DNA of 64,000 bases from JALYNX01 sp035292685 (GCA_035292685.1 DATDPP010000079.1:177732-241731); one strand, 5' to 3'. Shown: positions 1 to 10,536, counted from the first letter of the stretch. Translations and numbers: made by a program. Notes: generated from the sequence alone by a model not told the origin.

Positions 1-1
1 C

Positions 2-925
2 ACCCAATGCCGGGTGCCGTCGAGCCCTTCATCCTGCTCGTCGGGCAACAGTGACTACAACCGCGGCGGCGCCTATGCCGGGTACTACTACGGGATCGAG
101 GTCTTTGGCACGTCGCAAGATCTGACCGTCGAACTCTTCGATCCCAGGTTCAATCGACGCCCTCAGGACGAGGGAACGGGCGATTTCGCCTTCAGCGGCA
201 GCCCAGGCCCAATCACCACCTACTCGCTGCACATGGTGGACATAACCCCGCTCAACCCCATCGACAACCCGGCGATTCCTGGATGCTCCATGACTCTCGA
301 TCCCGACACCACACCCACATTCCAGGACCAATGGGTCACGCTTTGCACTCTTGGCGGGTCTCTCACTCCAGGAATCTATGTCCTCCATGTCACCAACACC
401 GGCACCGGGATTGCCAGCAACCACTATTCGGTGCAGGCCAACGTCGCAAGCGGCACCACCCCCCGGGTCTACGGCATCAACGACATGTCGATCTGGTCGA
501 ATGATCTGGTCCAGAACAGCCAGCTCTACATCGCCGAGATCGAGGCGATCCATGCCGGGAAGAAACTCGAGCTTCAGTTCTACGACCCCGGCGATGCCAA
601 CGCCAACTCCTTCATGACCCTGCTCTCACCCAACGGGCCCGTCAACTGCAGCTGGACGGTCTGGAACCACAACCTCACCGCCCAGAGCCAGCCTCCCGGC
701 TCCGGCGCCTGCACCTGGCAGACCACCAACACGTCGCGGCCTGGGGATCGACGGGTCTACAACGAGCAATGGATCGTGGCAACGATCGATCTCCCGGACG
801 ATCCCGCCGACATGTGCAACGGCTCCGACTGTTTCTGGAAGATGGAGCTCGACTTGAGCGACCCCACCGAGCGCACCACCTGGCGGGCCCGGGTCATCGG
901 CAACCCGGTGCGTCTGATTCCATGA
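2..925 (+). CDS. Secreted TadG-like pilus-locus protein (5' end outside window)
   Basis: The frame is open to the left edge (a GTG lies at 14, but codons continue upstream), so the N-terminus is missing. The visible 300 or so residues look extracellular: rich in Ser, Thr, Gly, Asn and aromatics, with several Cys and no membrane segment. They contain two similar beta-rich stretches (about residues 25-140 and 150-300), with phrases such as GYYYGIEV and KKLELQFYDP. Its stop overlaps the start of a TadE-like gene (ATGA), which suggests a Tad/Flp pilus locus. I infer a large TadG-type pseudopilin or secreted pilus-associated protein. The family call rests mainly on context and general resemblance. 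Confidence 0.55.
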   Translation, partial: TQCRVPSSPSSCSSGNSDYNRGGAYAGYYYGIEVFGTSQDLTVELFDPRFNRRPQDEGTGDFAFSGSPGPITTYSLHMVDITPLNPIDNPAIPGCSMTLDPDTTPTFQDQWVTLCTLGGSLTPGIYVLHVTNTGTGIASNHYSVQANVASGTTPRVYGINDMSIWSNDLVQNSQLYIAEIEAIHAGKKLELQFYDPGDANANSFMTLLSPNGPVNCSWTVWNHNLTAQSQPPGSGACTWQTTNTSRPGDRRVYNEQWIVATIDLPDDPADMCNGSDCFWKMELDLSDPTERTTWRARVIGNPVRLIP

Positions 926-1452
926 ACAGGGATCGGGGCACCGCAGCGATCGAATTCGCCTTTGCCATCATGGTCCTGCTGCTGCTGGCCATCGGCGCTT
1001 ACGAATGGGGAACCGGGTTCTCCGACCGGATATCGATGTCATCTGCGGTGAGGGAAGGGGGGCGGGTAGGAAGCGCGGCTGGGGACAATCCCGATGCCGA
1101 TTGTCGGATCATCGAAGCCTCCGCCGGAGCGCTCAACGGGGTCTCGGGGAACTCGGTCAAACAGCTTTGGGTCTACGAATCAGACTCCGGTGGGACCGTG
1201 GGTCTCAACCGCCAGATCTATCGACCCGCTCAAGCCGCCGAGCCGGGGCTGACCTGCACCGGCGGAAGGTGGTTCTTGGTGGCCAACGGGTGGCCCTATA
1301 GCGTCCGGGAGAATCTGAGTGCGAACCGGGACTGGCTCGGGGTCAAGGTGATCGTCGATCACGAGTGGAGAACCGGGTTTCTCTGGTGGAACGGCACAGT
1401 GGAATGGGAGGAGGACGCCGTCTTCCATCTCGAACCCGGGGTCGTCAGCTAA
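922..1452 (+). CDS. TadE-like pseudopilin
   Basis: Protein of 176 residues starting at ATG 922, which overlaps the previous stop by ATGA; this choice removes an implausible upstream extension. The N-terminus MNRDRGTAAIEFAFAIMV is the classic TadE-like signature: a short basic leader, GTAAIEF, then one hydrophobic segment (about residues 10-28). The remainder is extracytoplasmic. TadE and TadF proteins are minor pseudopilins of the Flp/Tad tight-adherence pilus, processed at a Glu-containing site. It ends 10 bases before the convergent mdh gene. The rest of the tad locus must lie to the left of the window. Confidence 0.75.
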   Translation: MNRDRGTAAIEFAFAIMVLLLLAIGAYEWGTGFSDRISMSSAVREGGRVGSAAGDNPDADCRIIEASAGALNGVSGNSVKQLWVYESDSGGTVGLNRQIYRPAQAAEPGLTCTGGRWFLVANGWPYSVRENLSANRDWLGVKVIVDHEWRTGFLWWNGTVEWEEDAVFHLEPGVVS

Positions 1453-1461
1453 CCGGAGAGC

Positions 1462-2451
1462 TCAGATCAATCCCAGCGCTCTCACCGCCTCCCTCTCCTC
1501 GACCAGCTCGGCGACCGAGGCATCGATCCTGACCGTGGAGTAGTCGTCGATATGGAGGCCCTGGACGATCTCCCAGGAGCCCTCCCGACACACACACGGG
1601 AACGATGAGATCAACCCTTCGGGGACACCGTACTCACCGTCAGACCGCACCCCCATCGAGACCCAGTCTCCATCAGGCGTTCCCGAGACCCAGTCCCGCA
1701 CATGGGAGATGGCGGCGTTGGCCGCCGAGCCGGCCGACGACGCCCCCCGGGCGGCGATGACGGCCGCTCCCCGGCCCGCCACGGTCGGGATGAAGACGTC
1801 GTTGACCCAGTCGTGGTCGGCAACCAACTCGTATGCCTGCTTCCCGTCGACCTCACAATGAAAGAGATCCGGGTACTGGGTCGATGAGTGGTTGCCCCAG
1901 ATCGTCATCCTCCTCACCGAGGTGACCGGTCTGCCGGTGCGCAGCGCAAGTTGGCTGATCGCCCGGTTGTGGTCCAAACGGGTCATCGCGGTGAAGCTAC
2001 GGGGATCGACCCCCTGGGCGTTGTTCATTGCGATCAGGGCATTGGTGTTCGCCGGGTTCCCCACCACCAAGACCTTCACGTCGGGGCTGGCCGTGGCGGC
2101 CAGGGCCCGCCCCTGGACAGTGAAAATGGCGCCATTGGCCGTGAGCAGGTCTGAGCGCTCCATCCCGGCCTTGCGCGGCATGGCTCCCGCCAGGAGCGCA
2201 ATGTCGACGCCATCGAAGGCCGATTCGGCATCGTCGGTCATCACCAATCCGGCGAGAAGTGGGAAGGCGCCGTCCTCCAACTCCATTGCTACCCCTTCGA
2301 GGGCTGGCATGGCAGGAGTGATCTCCAGCATTTGAAGGATGACCGGTTGTTCCCGGCCCAGCATCTCCCCGGCGGCGATCCTGAAAAGCAGGCTGTAGCC
2401 GATCTGGCCGGCGGCGCCGGTGACCGCAACCCGCACTGGCTGGTCATTCAT
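1462..2451 (-). CDS. mdh: Malate dehydrogenase (NAD-dependent, cytosolic-type)
   Basis: Protein of 329 residues, the usual length for MDH type 2. It interconverts malate and oxaloacetate in the TCA cycle. Visible motifs are the Rossmann loop GAAGQIGYS near the N-terminus, the substrate-binding Arg region around MPRKAGMERSDLL, GNPANTNA, TRLDHNRA carrying the Asp of the catalytic pair, and WGNHSSTQ with the catalytic His. It sits 26 bases downstream of nadC on the same strand, so it may be the last gene of a nadABC-mdh transcript. Oxaloacetate feeds aspartate, which is the NadB substrate. Confidence 0.95.
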   Translation of the reverse strand: MNDQPVRVAVTGAAGQIGYSLLFRIAAGEMLGREQPVILQMLEITPAMPALEGVAMELEDGAFPLLAGLVMTDDAESAFDGVDIALLAGAMPRKAGMERSDLLTANGAIFTVQGRALAATASPDVKVLVVGNPANTNALIAMNNAQGVDPRSFTAMTRLDHNRAISQLALRTGRPVTSVRRMTIWGNHSSTQYPDLFHCEVDGKQAYELVADHDWVNDVFIPTVAGRGAAVIAARGASSAGSAANAAISHVRDWVSGTPDGDWVSMGVRSDGEYGVPEGLISSFPCVCREGSWEIVQGLHIDDYSTVRIDASVAELVEEREAVRALGLI

Positions 2452-2477
2452 ATGGTGGCCAAACTACGCCCCACAAG

Positions 2478-3317
2478 TCAGGTCATGAAATCGAGTGCGA
2501 TGTCCATTTGAGGGGCAGAGTGGGTGATCCAGCCCACTGAGATGATGTCGACACCGGTCGATGCAATCGACCGAACGTTGTCCAACGTCACCCCGCCGGA
2601 TGCCTCGGTGATCAGGCGCCCGGCGGTCATTTCGACTGCCGACCGCAGGGTCTCCAGGTCCATGTTGTCGAGCAGCACCCGATCGGCCTTGGTTTTCAGA
2701 ACTGCTTCGAGCTGCACCAGGGTCTCCACCTCGACCTCGACGGTGATGCCTGGGCCAACCCGCTCCCGGGCCGCGTTCACGGCGCGCTCGATGTCCCCGA
2801 TGGCAGCGATGTGGTTGTCCTTGATCAGCACCGCATCGAACAGCCCCACCCGATGATTGACCCCTCCCCCAATCAACACCGCGTACTTGTCAAGGAGACG
2901 CATCCCCGGCATGGTCTTTCGGGTGTCCGAGATGCGGGCACCGGTCCCCTCAACCGCTGATACGAACAAGGTAGTCGCCGTGGCCACACCCGACATCCGT
3001 CCCAGGATGTTGAGGGCGGTGCGCTCGGCACGGAGCAGCGATCTGGCCAATCCCCCCACGGTGGCGATGGCTTGCCCGGGGGAAACCCGATCACCATCTG
3101 TCACCAAGGCGGCAAATGCCGAGGCCGGGTCGATTGACTCGAATACATAAGCGCCGACCTCGAGCCCGGCGACGACACCGTCGGAGCGGGCGACGACCCC
3201 AGCTCTCGCCTGCGTCTCCTCGGGGACGCACGCGTCGCTGGTCAGGTCTCCGGCTGAGCCCAGGTCCTCGGCGAGAGCTCGCCCTACCAGGTCTGTGTAG
3301 GCGGACCGATCGATCAC
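2478..3317 (-). CDS. nadC: Nicotinate-nucleotide pyrophosphorylase (carboxylating)
   Basis: Protein of 279 residues, typical of quinolinate phosphoribosyltransferase. It converts quinolinate and PRPP to nicotinate mononucleotide in de novo NAD synthesis. Signature elements seen are RKTMPGMRLLDKYAV, the GGGVNHRVGL stretch that binds quinolinate and PRPP, LIKDNHI, and the C-terminal barrel strand EASGGVTLDNV. Its ATG overlaps the nadB stop by 4 bases, indicating translational coupling in a nadA-nadB-nadC operon. Confidence 0.96.
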   Translation of the reverse strand: MIDRSAYTDLVGRALAEDLGSAGDLTSDACVPEETQARAGVVARSDGVVAGLEVGAYVFESIDPASAFAALVTDGDRVSPGQAIATVGGLARSLLRAERTALNILGRMSGVATATTLFVSAVEGTGARISDTRKTMPGMRLLDKYAVLIGGGVNHRVGLFDAVLIKDNHIAAIGDIERAVNAARERVGPGITVEVEVETLVQLEAVLKTKADRVLLDNMDLETLRSAVEMTAGRLITEASGGVTLDNVRSIASTGVDIISVGWITHSAPQMDIALDFMT

Positions 3318-4828
3318 GTCACCGCCACCAGGTCTGCCCGGGTAGGGTCGATCAGAGTCCGGTGCTCTTGCATCGGGTCGGGCTCCGGGTAGTCGGCGCG
3401 GTAGTGGCCGCCCCGTGACTCGCTTCTCCGAAGTGCCGCCAGAACCACCATCAGCGAGAGGTCGGCGGCCACCCGCCCCGCGATCGTCCGGCGAAGGACG
3501 TTGTCGAGCTCAAGCAGGTGATTGCGGGCTTCCCAGAGCCCGGCGCCGGTCCGAACCAAACCGACCCGATCCCACATGACCTGGCGCAGCTCCTCGAGCG
3601 CCGGCCCGGCGACCAGAGGCAGGTCGAATGCTTCTTTCGGCGCCATCGGCTCACCGTCGGGCTCGACCAGGTTGCGCCCGACGTCGGAGGAGGCTCGGGC
3701 GCCAAAGACCAGGCCCTCGAGAAGAGAGTTGGAGGCGAGCCGGTTGGCGCCGTGAACACCGCTCGAGCTGCACTCCCCCACCGCCCACAGGCCTTCGATC
3801 GATGTGCGGCCGTTGGAGTCGGTGTCGATGCCCCCCATGTAGTAGTGGGCCGCCGGTGACACCGGGAGCAGGTCTTCGCCGGGGTCGAGGCCCACAGAAT
3901 GGGCATGGGCGTTCACCGTCGGGAAGCGTTCGGGGAAGTTGACGAGGGACCGGGCGTCGAGATAGGCGCCCATCCCCTTGTCGTATTGCCAGAAGATGGC
4001 CCTGGCGACGATGTCACGGGGCGCCAATTCGGCCATCGGGTGGTACTGATCCATGAACCTCCGGCCGTGGGCGTCGACCAGGATGGCGCCCTCGCCCCTG
4101 AGCGCCTCCGTCAGCAGCGGCATCGGATCCTTGCCGGCGAGGAGCGCCGTCGGGTGGAACTGGACGAATTCGAGGTCGGCCAACCGGGTGCCGACCCGCC
4201 CCGCCATTGCGATGCCGTCGCCGGTGACACCCGGGGGGTTGGTGGTGCGTGAGTAAAGACGGCCGGCCCCGCCGGTCGCCATCACCACCGCGGGTGCCAG
4301 CACCACATCGCGTTGCTTGCCATCAGCAGTGACCGCTCCGATCACGCGGCCGTCGGCCATCACCAGGTCGACCACCCTTCGCTCGATGATCTGGATCCGG
4401 TCCGAGGCCTGCGCCGCAGCGGTGAGGGCGCGCATGATCTCGGCACCAGTGGCGTCGCCGTCGGCGTGGACGACTCTTCTCCTCTGGTGCCCACCTTCCC
4501 GTCCGAGGGACAGGCCACCGTCGTCATCGCGGTCGAACTCGGCGCCGAGCGCGATGAGGTTGTCGATGGCGGCCGGTCCTCCCTTGGTCAGGACATCGAC
4601 GACATTTCTCACCGCCAGGCCGCCGGAGACATTGAACGTGTCGTCGGCGTGAAGCTGGGGCGAGTCCTCATCGGAGAGTGCGGCTGCGATCCCTCCCTGG
4701 GCCCACCAGGTGGAGCCCATCTCGGGCGCCGACATCAGATAGGCACGGGGGAGCCCGAGGGCGACGGTGAGCCCGGCGACGCCGGCACCCACGATCAGTG
4801 GGGCGTCGAGGCGGGTGATATCCGTCAT
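3314..4828 (-). CDS. nadB: L-aspartate oxidase
   Basis: FAD enzyme of 504 residues that oxidises L-aspartate to iminoaspartate, the substrate NadA condenses with dihydroxyacetone phosphate. The N-terminal dinucleotide fold has VGAGVAGLTVALGL. The capping domain contains QFHPTAL and REGGHQRRRVVHADGD, and the FAD-binding C-terminal part has GLWAVGECSSSGVHGANR. The family member is slightly short (E. coli about 540), mainly at the C-terminus. It lies 9 bases after nadA and overlaps nadC, so the three genes form one operon. Confidence 0.95.
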   Translation of the reverse strand: MTDITRLDAPLIVGAGVAGLTVALGLPRAYLMSAPEMGSTWWAQGGIAAALSDEDSPQLHADDTFNVSGGLAVRNVVDVLTKGGPAAIDNLIALGAEFDRDDDGGLSLGREGGHQRRRVVHADGDATGAEIMRALTAAAQASDRIQIIERRVVDLVMADGRVIGAVTADGKQRDVVLAPAVVMATGGAGRLYSRTTNPPGVTGDGIAMAGRVGTRLADLEFVQFHPTALLAGKDPMPLLTEALRGEGAILVDAHGRRFMDQYHPMAELAPRDIVARAIFWQYDKGMGAYLDARSLVNFPERFPTVNAHAHSVGLDPGEDLLPVSPAAHYYMGGIDTDSNGRTSIEGLWAVGECSSSGVHGANRLASNSLLEGLVFGARASSDVGRNLVEPDGEPMAPKEAFDLPLVAGPALEELRQVMWDRVGLVRTGAGLWEARNHLLELDNVLRRTIAGRVAADLSLMVVLAALRRSESRGGHYRADYPEPDPMQEHRTLIDPTRADLVAVT

Positions 4829-4837
4829 CGGATGGTC

Positions 4838-5806
4838 CTAGTCCTGACGGCCGACTTCGAGCATACGGGTAACTGCCCTGCGGGCTCGCCCGGCAATTTC
4901 CGGATCGATCTCGATCTGGTGGGTGAGTGTGGCGAGCGAGTCCCTGATGTTGTGGAGCGTTATCCGCTTCATGTGGGGGCAGAGATTGCAGGGGCGGATG
5001 TATTCGGTGTCTGGTGTCGCGCCGGCGACGTTGTCCGCCATCGAGCACTCCGTGATCATCATCACCCGGTCCGGATGGTTGGTGGTGACCCATTGGATCA
5101 TCCCGTGTGTCGATCCGACGTAGTCGGCCTCTGCCAGGACGTCGGGTGGGCACTCGGGATGGGCGATGACCTTGAGCCCCTCGACACCCCGACGGTAGTC
5201 CGAAATCTCCTCGCCGGTGAAGCGCTCATGGACGATGCATGACCCTTCCCAGAGGACGACCTCGACGTCGGTCTGGCTGGCGACCCACATCCCCAGGTAC
5301 TTGTCCGGTGTGAAGATCACCTTGTCCACCCCCAGCGACTCGACCACGGCGACCGCGTTGCTGGAGGTGCAGGTGATGTCCGACTCGGCCTTGACCTCGG
5401 CCGAGGTGTTGACGTAGGTGACCACCGGAACCCCCGGGTGCTGCTCTTTGAGGGCCCGCACATCGGAACCGGTGATGCCGTCAGCCAGTGAGCATCCCGC
5501 CCTGAGGTCGGGGATGAGCACCATCTTCTCCGGGTTGATGATCTTGGCCGTCTCCGCCATGAAATGGACCCCGGCGAGGACGATTACTTCGGCTTCGGTC
5601 TCGAGTGCGGTCTGGGCCAGCGCCAGCGAGTCACCTTTGATGTCGGCCGCGAGGTGATAGATGTCCGGCGTCATGTAGTTGTGGGCGGCGACGATGGCGT
5701 TGCGCTCCTTCTTCCACCAGTTGATCTCGTCGATCAAAGGCTGGAGCGCGACGACCTCCGCCTCGGGGAGGACATCCGTGGCCCGGGTGATTGCGATCGG
5801 TGTCAT
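4838..5806 (-). CDS. nadA: Quinolinate synthase
   Basis: Protein of 322 residues carrying the three Cys that hold the [4Fe-4S] cluster of NadA: RAGCSLADG (about residue 106), ITCTSSNAV (about 146) and RPCNLCPHM (about 275). It condenses iminoaspartate with dihydroxyacetone phosphate to quinolinate. The extended CNLC is characteristic of this family. It is first in the nadA-nadB-nadC run. The 138-base upstream gap holds a 13-mer direct repeat around a small palindrome, but I could not place a convincing minus-strand promoter. Confidence 0.95.
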   Translation of the reverse strand: MTPIAITRATDVLPEAEVVALQPLIDEINWWKKERNAIVAAHNYMTPDIYHLAADIKGDSLALAQTALETEAEVIVLAGVHFMAETAKIINPEKMVLIPDLRAGCSLADGITGSDVRALKEQHPGVPVVTYVNTSAEVKAESDITCTSSNAVAVVESLGVDKVIFTPDKYLGMWVASQTDVEVVLWEGSCIVHERFTGEEISDYRRGVEGLKVIAHPECPPDVLAEADYVGSTHGMIQWVTTNHPDRVMMITECSMADNVAGATPDTEYIRPCNLCPHMKRITLHNIRDSLATLTHQIEIDPEIAGRARRAVTRMLEVGRQD

Positions 5807-5893
5807 CTAAGGGAAGTGTAAGACCCGCCGCCGGTCAGCCACCGGGGACGGCTCCGGGGAACGCCCCCTCTCCGGCTAATCCAGTACTCCGCC

Positions 5894-5931
5894 CTCACTT
5901 CGCTCGTGTCTTGACACACTCACTTCGTTCG
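5894..5931. repeat. 13-mer direct repeat flanking a 12-bp palindrome
   Basis: CTCACTTCGCTCG (5894-5906) and CTCACTTCGTTCG (5919-5931) differ by one base and flank TGTCTTGACACA, whose core GTGTC-TT-GACAC is self-complementary. The reverse complement, CGAGCGAAGTGAG, is close to the tail module of the nuo intergenic elements at 53465-53477 and elsewhere in this window. It lies between the icd stop and the nadA start, where a terminator for icd or a regulatory site for nadA would be expected. Its function is unknown. Confidence 0.6.
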
Positions 5932-5944
5932 CTGGGGGACAGAT

Positions 5945-7147
<1,203 letters not shown>

Positions 7148-7230
7148 AGCGAAAGACTCCTGGAGAATCGGTTACGGGGCCAGGGACACTAGCGGAGAGC
7201 CCGGATCCCCCAGATTCGTCCCCGGTCCCG

Positions 7231-8076
7231 TCAAGCGCGGCGGATACCGGCGGCAGTGAGCGTGTTGACCAGCAGCATTGCCCTCGTCATCGGGCCCACC
7301 CCGCCCGGCACGGGCGTGATCGCCCCGGCCACCTTCCGGACCGCCTCGAAGTCGACGTCCCCCACGACGCCCTTCTCGGTCCTGTTGATCCCAACGTCGA
7401 TCACCGTGGCCCCAGGCTTCACGAAGTCCGCCGTGACCAACTCGGCCGAGCCCACCGCCGCCACCAGAATGTCCGCCTCGCGGGCCACTGCGGCCAGGTC
7501 CCTGGTGCGGGAATGACCTACCGACACGGTGGCATCGACACCCTTGCTGGCGAGCATCAAGGCCAGCGGCCGACCCACCAGGAACGACCTACCAATCACC
7601 ATCGCCCGGGCACCCGAGATCGGTATGTCGTAGTGCTCCAGGATCCTCATGATCCCGCTCGGGGTGCACGGCCTAAGCCCGGGCCGGTCGAGCACCAGCA
7701 ACCCGAGGTTGTGCGGATGCAGCCCATCCACGTCCTTCCCCGGGGCTATCGCCTCAACGATCCGCTGCGAGTCGAGGTCGCCAGGCAGGGGCAGTTGCAC
7801 CAGGATCCCGTCGATAGAGTCGTCGGCGTTGAGCTCATCGATGAGCCCTTCCAGTTCTCCCTGGGATACCTCGGCGCCCAACTCGTGATGCATCGAGACG
7901 ATGCCCACCTCGGCGGCGTCCTTCCGCTTGCCCCTCACGTAGGTGTGAGACGCCTGGTCGTCGCCCACCAGGACTGTCGCCAGCCCCGGCGAGTAGTCGA
8001 GCCTGGCGACTGCCTCTGCGACCTCGGCCTTGACCGCGGCTGCAACTGCCTTCCCGTCGAGGATCAGTGCGCTCAT
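7231..8076 (-). CDS. folD: Methylenetetrahydrofolate dehydrogenase/cyclohydrolase
   Basis: Bifunctional protein of 281 residues interconverting 5,10-methylene-THF and 10-formyl-THF. It shows YVRGKRKDAAEVG with the catalytic Lys, GILVQLPLP, GRSFLVGRPLALML for NADP, DVGINR, and the C-terminal PVPGGVGPMTRAMLL. Its ATG overlaps the purH stop (TGATG). The order purN-purH-folD places the supply of 10-formyl-THF directly beside the two transformylases that consume it. Confidence 0.95.
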   Translation of the reverse strand: MSALILDGKAVAAAVKAEVAEAVARLDYSPGLATVLVGDDQASHTYVRGKRKDAAEVGIVSMHHELGAEVSQGELEGLIDELNADDSIDGILVQLPLPGDLDSQRIVEAIAPGKDVDGLHPHNLGLLVLDRPGLRPCTPSGIMRILEHYDIPISGARAMVIGRSFLVGRPLALMLASKGVDATVSVGHSRTRDLAAVAREADILVAAVGSAELVTADFVKPGATVIDVGINRTEKGVVGDVDFEAVRKVAGAITPVPGGVGPMTRAMLLVNTLTAAGIRRA

Positions 8077-9575
8077 CAGTGGCGGAAATGCCTGTTGCTG
8101 GCGAACACGAGGGCGATCCCGTGCTCGTTGGCGGCATCGATCACTTCCTGGTCGTTGCGAGACCCGCCAGGTTCGATCACCGCGGTCACCCCGGCGCCGG
8201 CCAGGGCGTCGAGACCGTCGCGGAACGGGAAGAAGGCATCGGAGGCGGCAGCTCCACCTCGGGCCCGATCGCCTGCCTTGACCACCGCCCGCTCGGCCGC
8301 TCCCACCCGCGACTGGTCGCCGGCACCGACACCGATCGCTGCCTGGTCCTTGACGATCACGATCGCATTCGACTTGGTGTGCATCGCCACGGTCCAGGCA
8401 AAAGCTAGGTCGAGTCTCTCCTCCTCGGTCGGGCTCCGCTCGGACACGACCTCCCAGGCGTCGTTGTCCTTCTCGTCGCGATCCTGCACCAAAAAGCCCT
8501 CCTCGAGACGGCTCATGTCGGGGTCGCCGTGGCCGGGCGGGCCCGCCGCCAGGACACGGACTGCGCTCTTCTGACCCAGCACGGTGAGCGCCTCATCGGT
8601 AACTCCGGCGCATATCAGCACCTCGACGAATTTCTCGCTGATCGATCGAGCCGTCTTCTCCTCCACCACCCCGTTGACCGCGATCACCCCGCCGAACGCC
8701 GACATCGGGTCACATGCCCACGCCTGCTCGAAGGTGTCCGCAACCGAGTCGCCACGGGCTGCACCGCACGGGTTGGTGTGCTTGACGATGACAACCATGC
8801 CCGGCTCGGCATTGGCCAATCTCCAGGCGGCCTCGGCGTCGGCATAGTTGTTGAAGGACATCTCCTTGCCCTGGTGCTGGACGGCATCCCGCCACCAGGG
8901 CCGGGCGCCTTCCTCGACGTAGAGCGCCGCCTCCTGATGCGGGTTCTCCCCATATCGCAGCTGCGAAACGAGACGCAGGGGGATCACCAGATCCTCTCCG
9001 ATCCATCCCACTATCGCCGCGTCATAGGCCGCCGTACGAAAGAAGGCATCGGCCGCGAGCCGCTTCCGGAGGTCGTCTCCCAGCCCGCCGCTCTCGACTG
9101 CCTGCGCCACCTCTTCATACTGCTCCGGGGAGCTGACGATCCCGACGTGGCGATGGTTCTTTGCCGCGGCACGGACCAGCGCCGGCCCCCCGATGTCGAT
9201 CTTCTCTATGACCTCGTCGATGCTTGCCCCCGACGCCACCGTTTCCCGGAACGGATAGAGATTCACCACCACCAGCTGGAAGGGCTCGATGGCGTTTGCC
9301 TCCAGGTCGGCTACGTCGGAGTCGACGTCGAGTCGGGCCAGGATCCCACCGTGGATCATCGGATGGAGGGTCTTCACCCTTCCCCCGAACATCTCCGGTG
9401 CCCCGGTCACCTCTTCCACCGTGGTCACCGCCACGCCGGCTTCCTCGAGCGCCTTCGCCGTCCCCCCTGAGGAGATCAGGTGGACGCCGGCTGCCTGGAG
9501 CCGCTGCGCAAAAGGAACGAGCCCCTCCTTGTCGTAGACACTGATCAGGGCCCTTGTCACCGGGACGACGCTCAT
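8076..9575 (-). CDS. purH: Bifunctional AICAR transformylase/IMP cyclohydrolase
   Basis: About 499 residues from ATG 9575, chosen because it overlaps the purN stop as ATGA and has GGAGG about 9 bases upstream; an in-frame TTG at 9581 is the alternative. PurH performs the last two steps of IMP synthesis. The N-terminal MGS-like cyclohydrolase domain (about residues 1-150) begins RALISVYDKEG and includes GGRVKTLHPMIHGG. The transformylase half has YGENPHQEA and VKHTNPCGAARGDS with the catalytic Lys-His. The C-terminus SNRHFRH is typical. Confidence 0.96.
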   Translation of the reverse strand: MSVVPVTRALISVYDKEGLVPFAQRLQAAGVHLISSGGTAKALEEAGVAVTTVEEVTGAPEMFGGRVKTLHPMIHGGILARLDVDSDVADLEANAIEPFQLVVVNLYPFRETVASGASIDEVIEKIDIGGPALVRAAAKNHRHVGIVSSPEQYEEVAQAVESGGLGDDLRKRLAADAFFRTAAYDAAIVGWIGEDLVIPLRLVSQLRYGENPHQEAALYVEEGARPWWRDAVQHQGKEMSFNNYADAEAAWRLANAEPGMVVIVKHTNPCGAARGDSVADTFEQAWACDPMSAFGGVIAVNGVVEEKTARSISEKFVEVLICAGVTDEALTVLGQKSAVRVLAAGPPGHGDPDMSRLEEGFLVQDRDEKDNDAWEVVSERSPTEEERLDLAFAWTVAMHTKSNAIVIVKDQAAIGVGAGDQSRVGAAERAVVKAGDRARGGAAASDAFFPFRDGLDALAGAGVTAVIEPGGSRNDQEVIDAANEHGIALVFASNRHFRH

Positions 9576-10174
9576 CGCCAAATCACCTCCCCACCGACGA
9601 CAGCGATCTCACCCGCCGTGAAGGCACGCACCACCCGCGGGTAGAGATCGTGCTCCTCGACCTGGATCCTGGCGTGAAGAGCGGCCACATCATCGCCAGG
9701 AAGGACGGGCACCGCCCGCTGGGCGATTATCAGGCCGTGGTCCACCTCCTCATCGACGAGATGAATCGTGACCCCGGTCACCTTGACCCCGTGGGCCAGC
9801 GCTTGCTCCACCGCGTTGGCCCCCGGGAACGCCGGGAGCAGGGAAGGGTGGATGTTGAGAATCCGATTCGGGAAACGATTGACGGCCTCCGCCGAAAGGA
9901 TGCGCATGAACCCGGCGAGAACCATCAACTTGGCCCCGGCTGCCTCGACGGTGTCGGCAACAGCCTTGGAGAACTCGTGGCGCGATCCGAAATCGTCCCA
10001 CGGAAGAACGGTGGTTGGGATCCCGGCCTGCTGGGCGCGATCCAACGCCTTGATTCCGGGCCTGTCGGCGACCACGACCCGGATCCCGGCAACCAGGTCG
10101 GGGGAGTCGATCAAGGCTTGCAGATTCGAGCCCGAACCCGATACCAGAACTCCGACGTCGATGATGCCCTCCAC
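9572..10174 (-). CDS. purN: Phosphoribosylglycinamide formyltransferase
   Basis: About 200 residues if it starts at GTG 10174, immediately before the conserved first strand IDVGVLVSGSGSNLQAL; a longer frame to 10240 adds a non-conserved leader and would overlap the divergent rhodanese gene. PurN transfers a formyl group from 10-formyl-THF to GAR. NIHPSLLPAFPG carries the catalytic Asn-His, and HLVDEEVDHGLII carries the catalytic Asp. First gene of purN-purH-folD. Confidence 0.93.
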   Translation of the reverse strand: MEGIIDVGVLVSGSGSNLQALIDSPDLVAGIRVVVADRPGIKALDRAQQAGIPTTVLPWDDFGSRHEFSKAVADTVEAAGAKLMVLAGFMRILSAEAVNRFPNRILNIHPSLLPAFPGANAVEQALAHGVKVTGVTIHLVDEEVDHGLIIAQRAVPVLPGDDVAALHARIQVEEHDLYPRVVRAFTAGEIAVVGGEVIWR

Positions 10175-10233
10175 TGACGGCCGTTCATCGCCGTCACACG
10201 TGAAGGGGACTGTAGAACGTACGATGGCGGCGA

Positions 10234-10536
10234 ATGTCACCCATCGAACAGGTGCCTGCCCCTGAATGGCGCACCTGGCTCTCAGTCAACCAGGGCATGA
10301 TCCTCGATGTCAGAGAGCCTCATGAATGGGCCATGGGAACCCTGCCCGACGCAGTACGGATCAGCATGGGCGACATACCCGATCGTGTTGAGGATCTGGT
10401 CGACGAGAAGGCTGTGCTCGTCGTCTGTCGCTCCGGGGTGAGAAGCGAGCAGGTAGCGGTTTTTCTCTTGATGAACGGGCTCGTCAGCGTCGCCAACCTG
10501 GCCGGTGGGATGAAAGCGTTGGGGATGCAGGACTGA
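10234..10536 (+). CDS. Rhodanese-like domain protein
   Basis: Single rhodanese domain of 100 residues starting at ATG 10234, divergent from purN. MILDVREPHEWAMG is the CH2A-type entry and VVCRSGVRSEQVA is the active-site loop with its persulfide-forming Cys, followed by NLAGGMKALG. Such small proteins carry sulfane sulfur, but the physiological acceptor is not indicated by context. The 59-base gap to purN must hold both promoters; I do not see a clear consensus. Confidence 0.9.
   Translation: MSPIEQVPAPEWRTWLSVNQGMILDVREPHEWAMGTLPDAVRISMGDIPDRVEDLVDEKAVLVVCRSGVRSEQVAVFLLMNGLVSVANLAGGMKALGMQD

Noticed and set aside
5911..5916. TTGACA as a -35 promoter box
   Set aside because: It is on the plus strand, whereas the genes on both sides are on the minus strand, and no -10 lies 16-18 bases downstream. 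It is part of a small palindrome.
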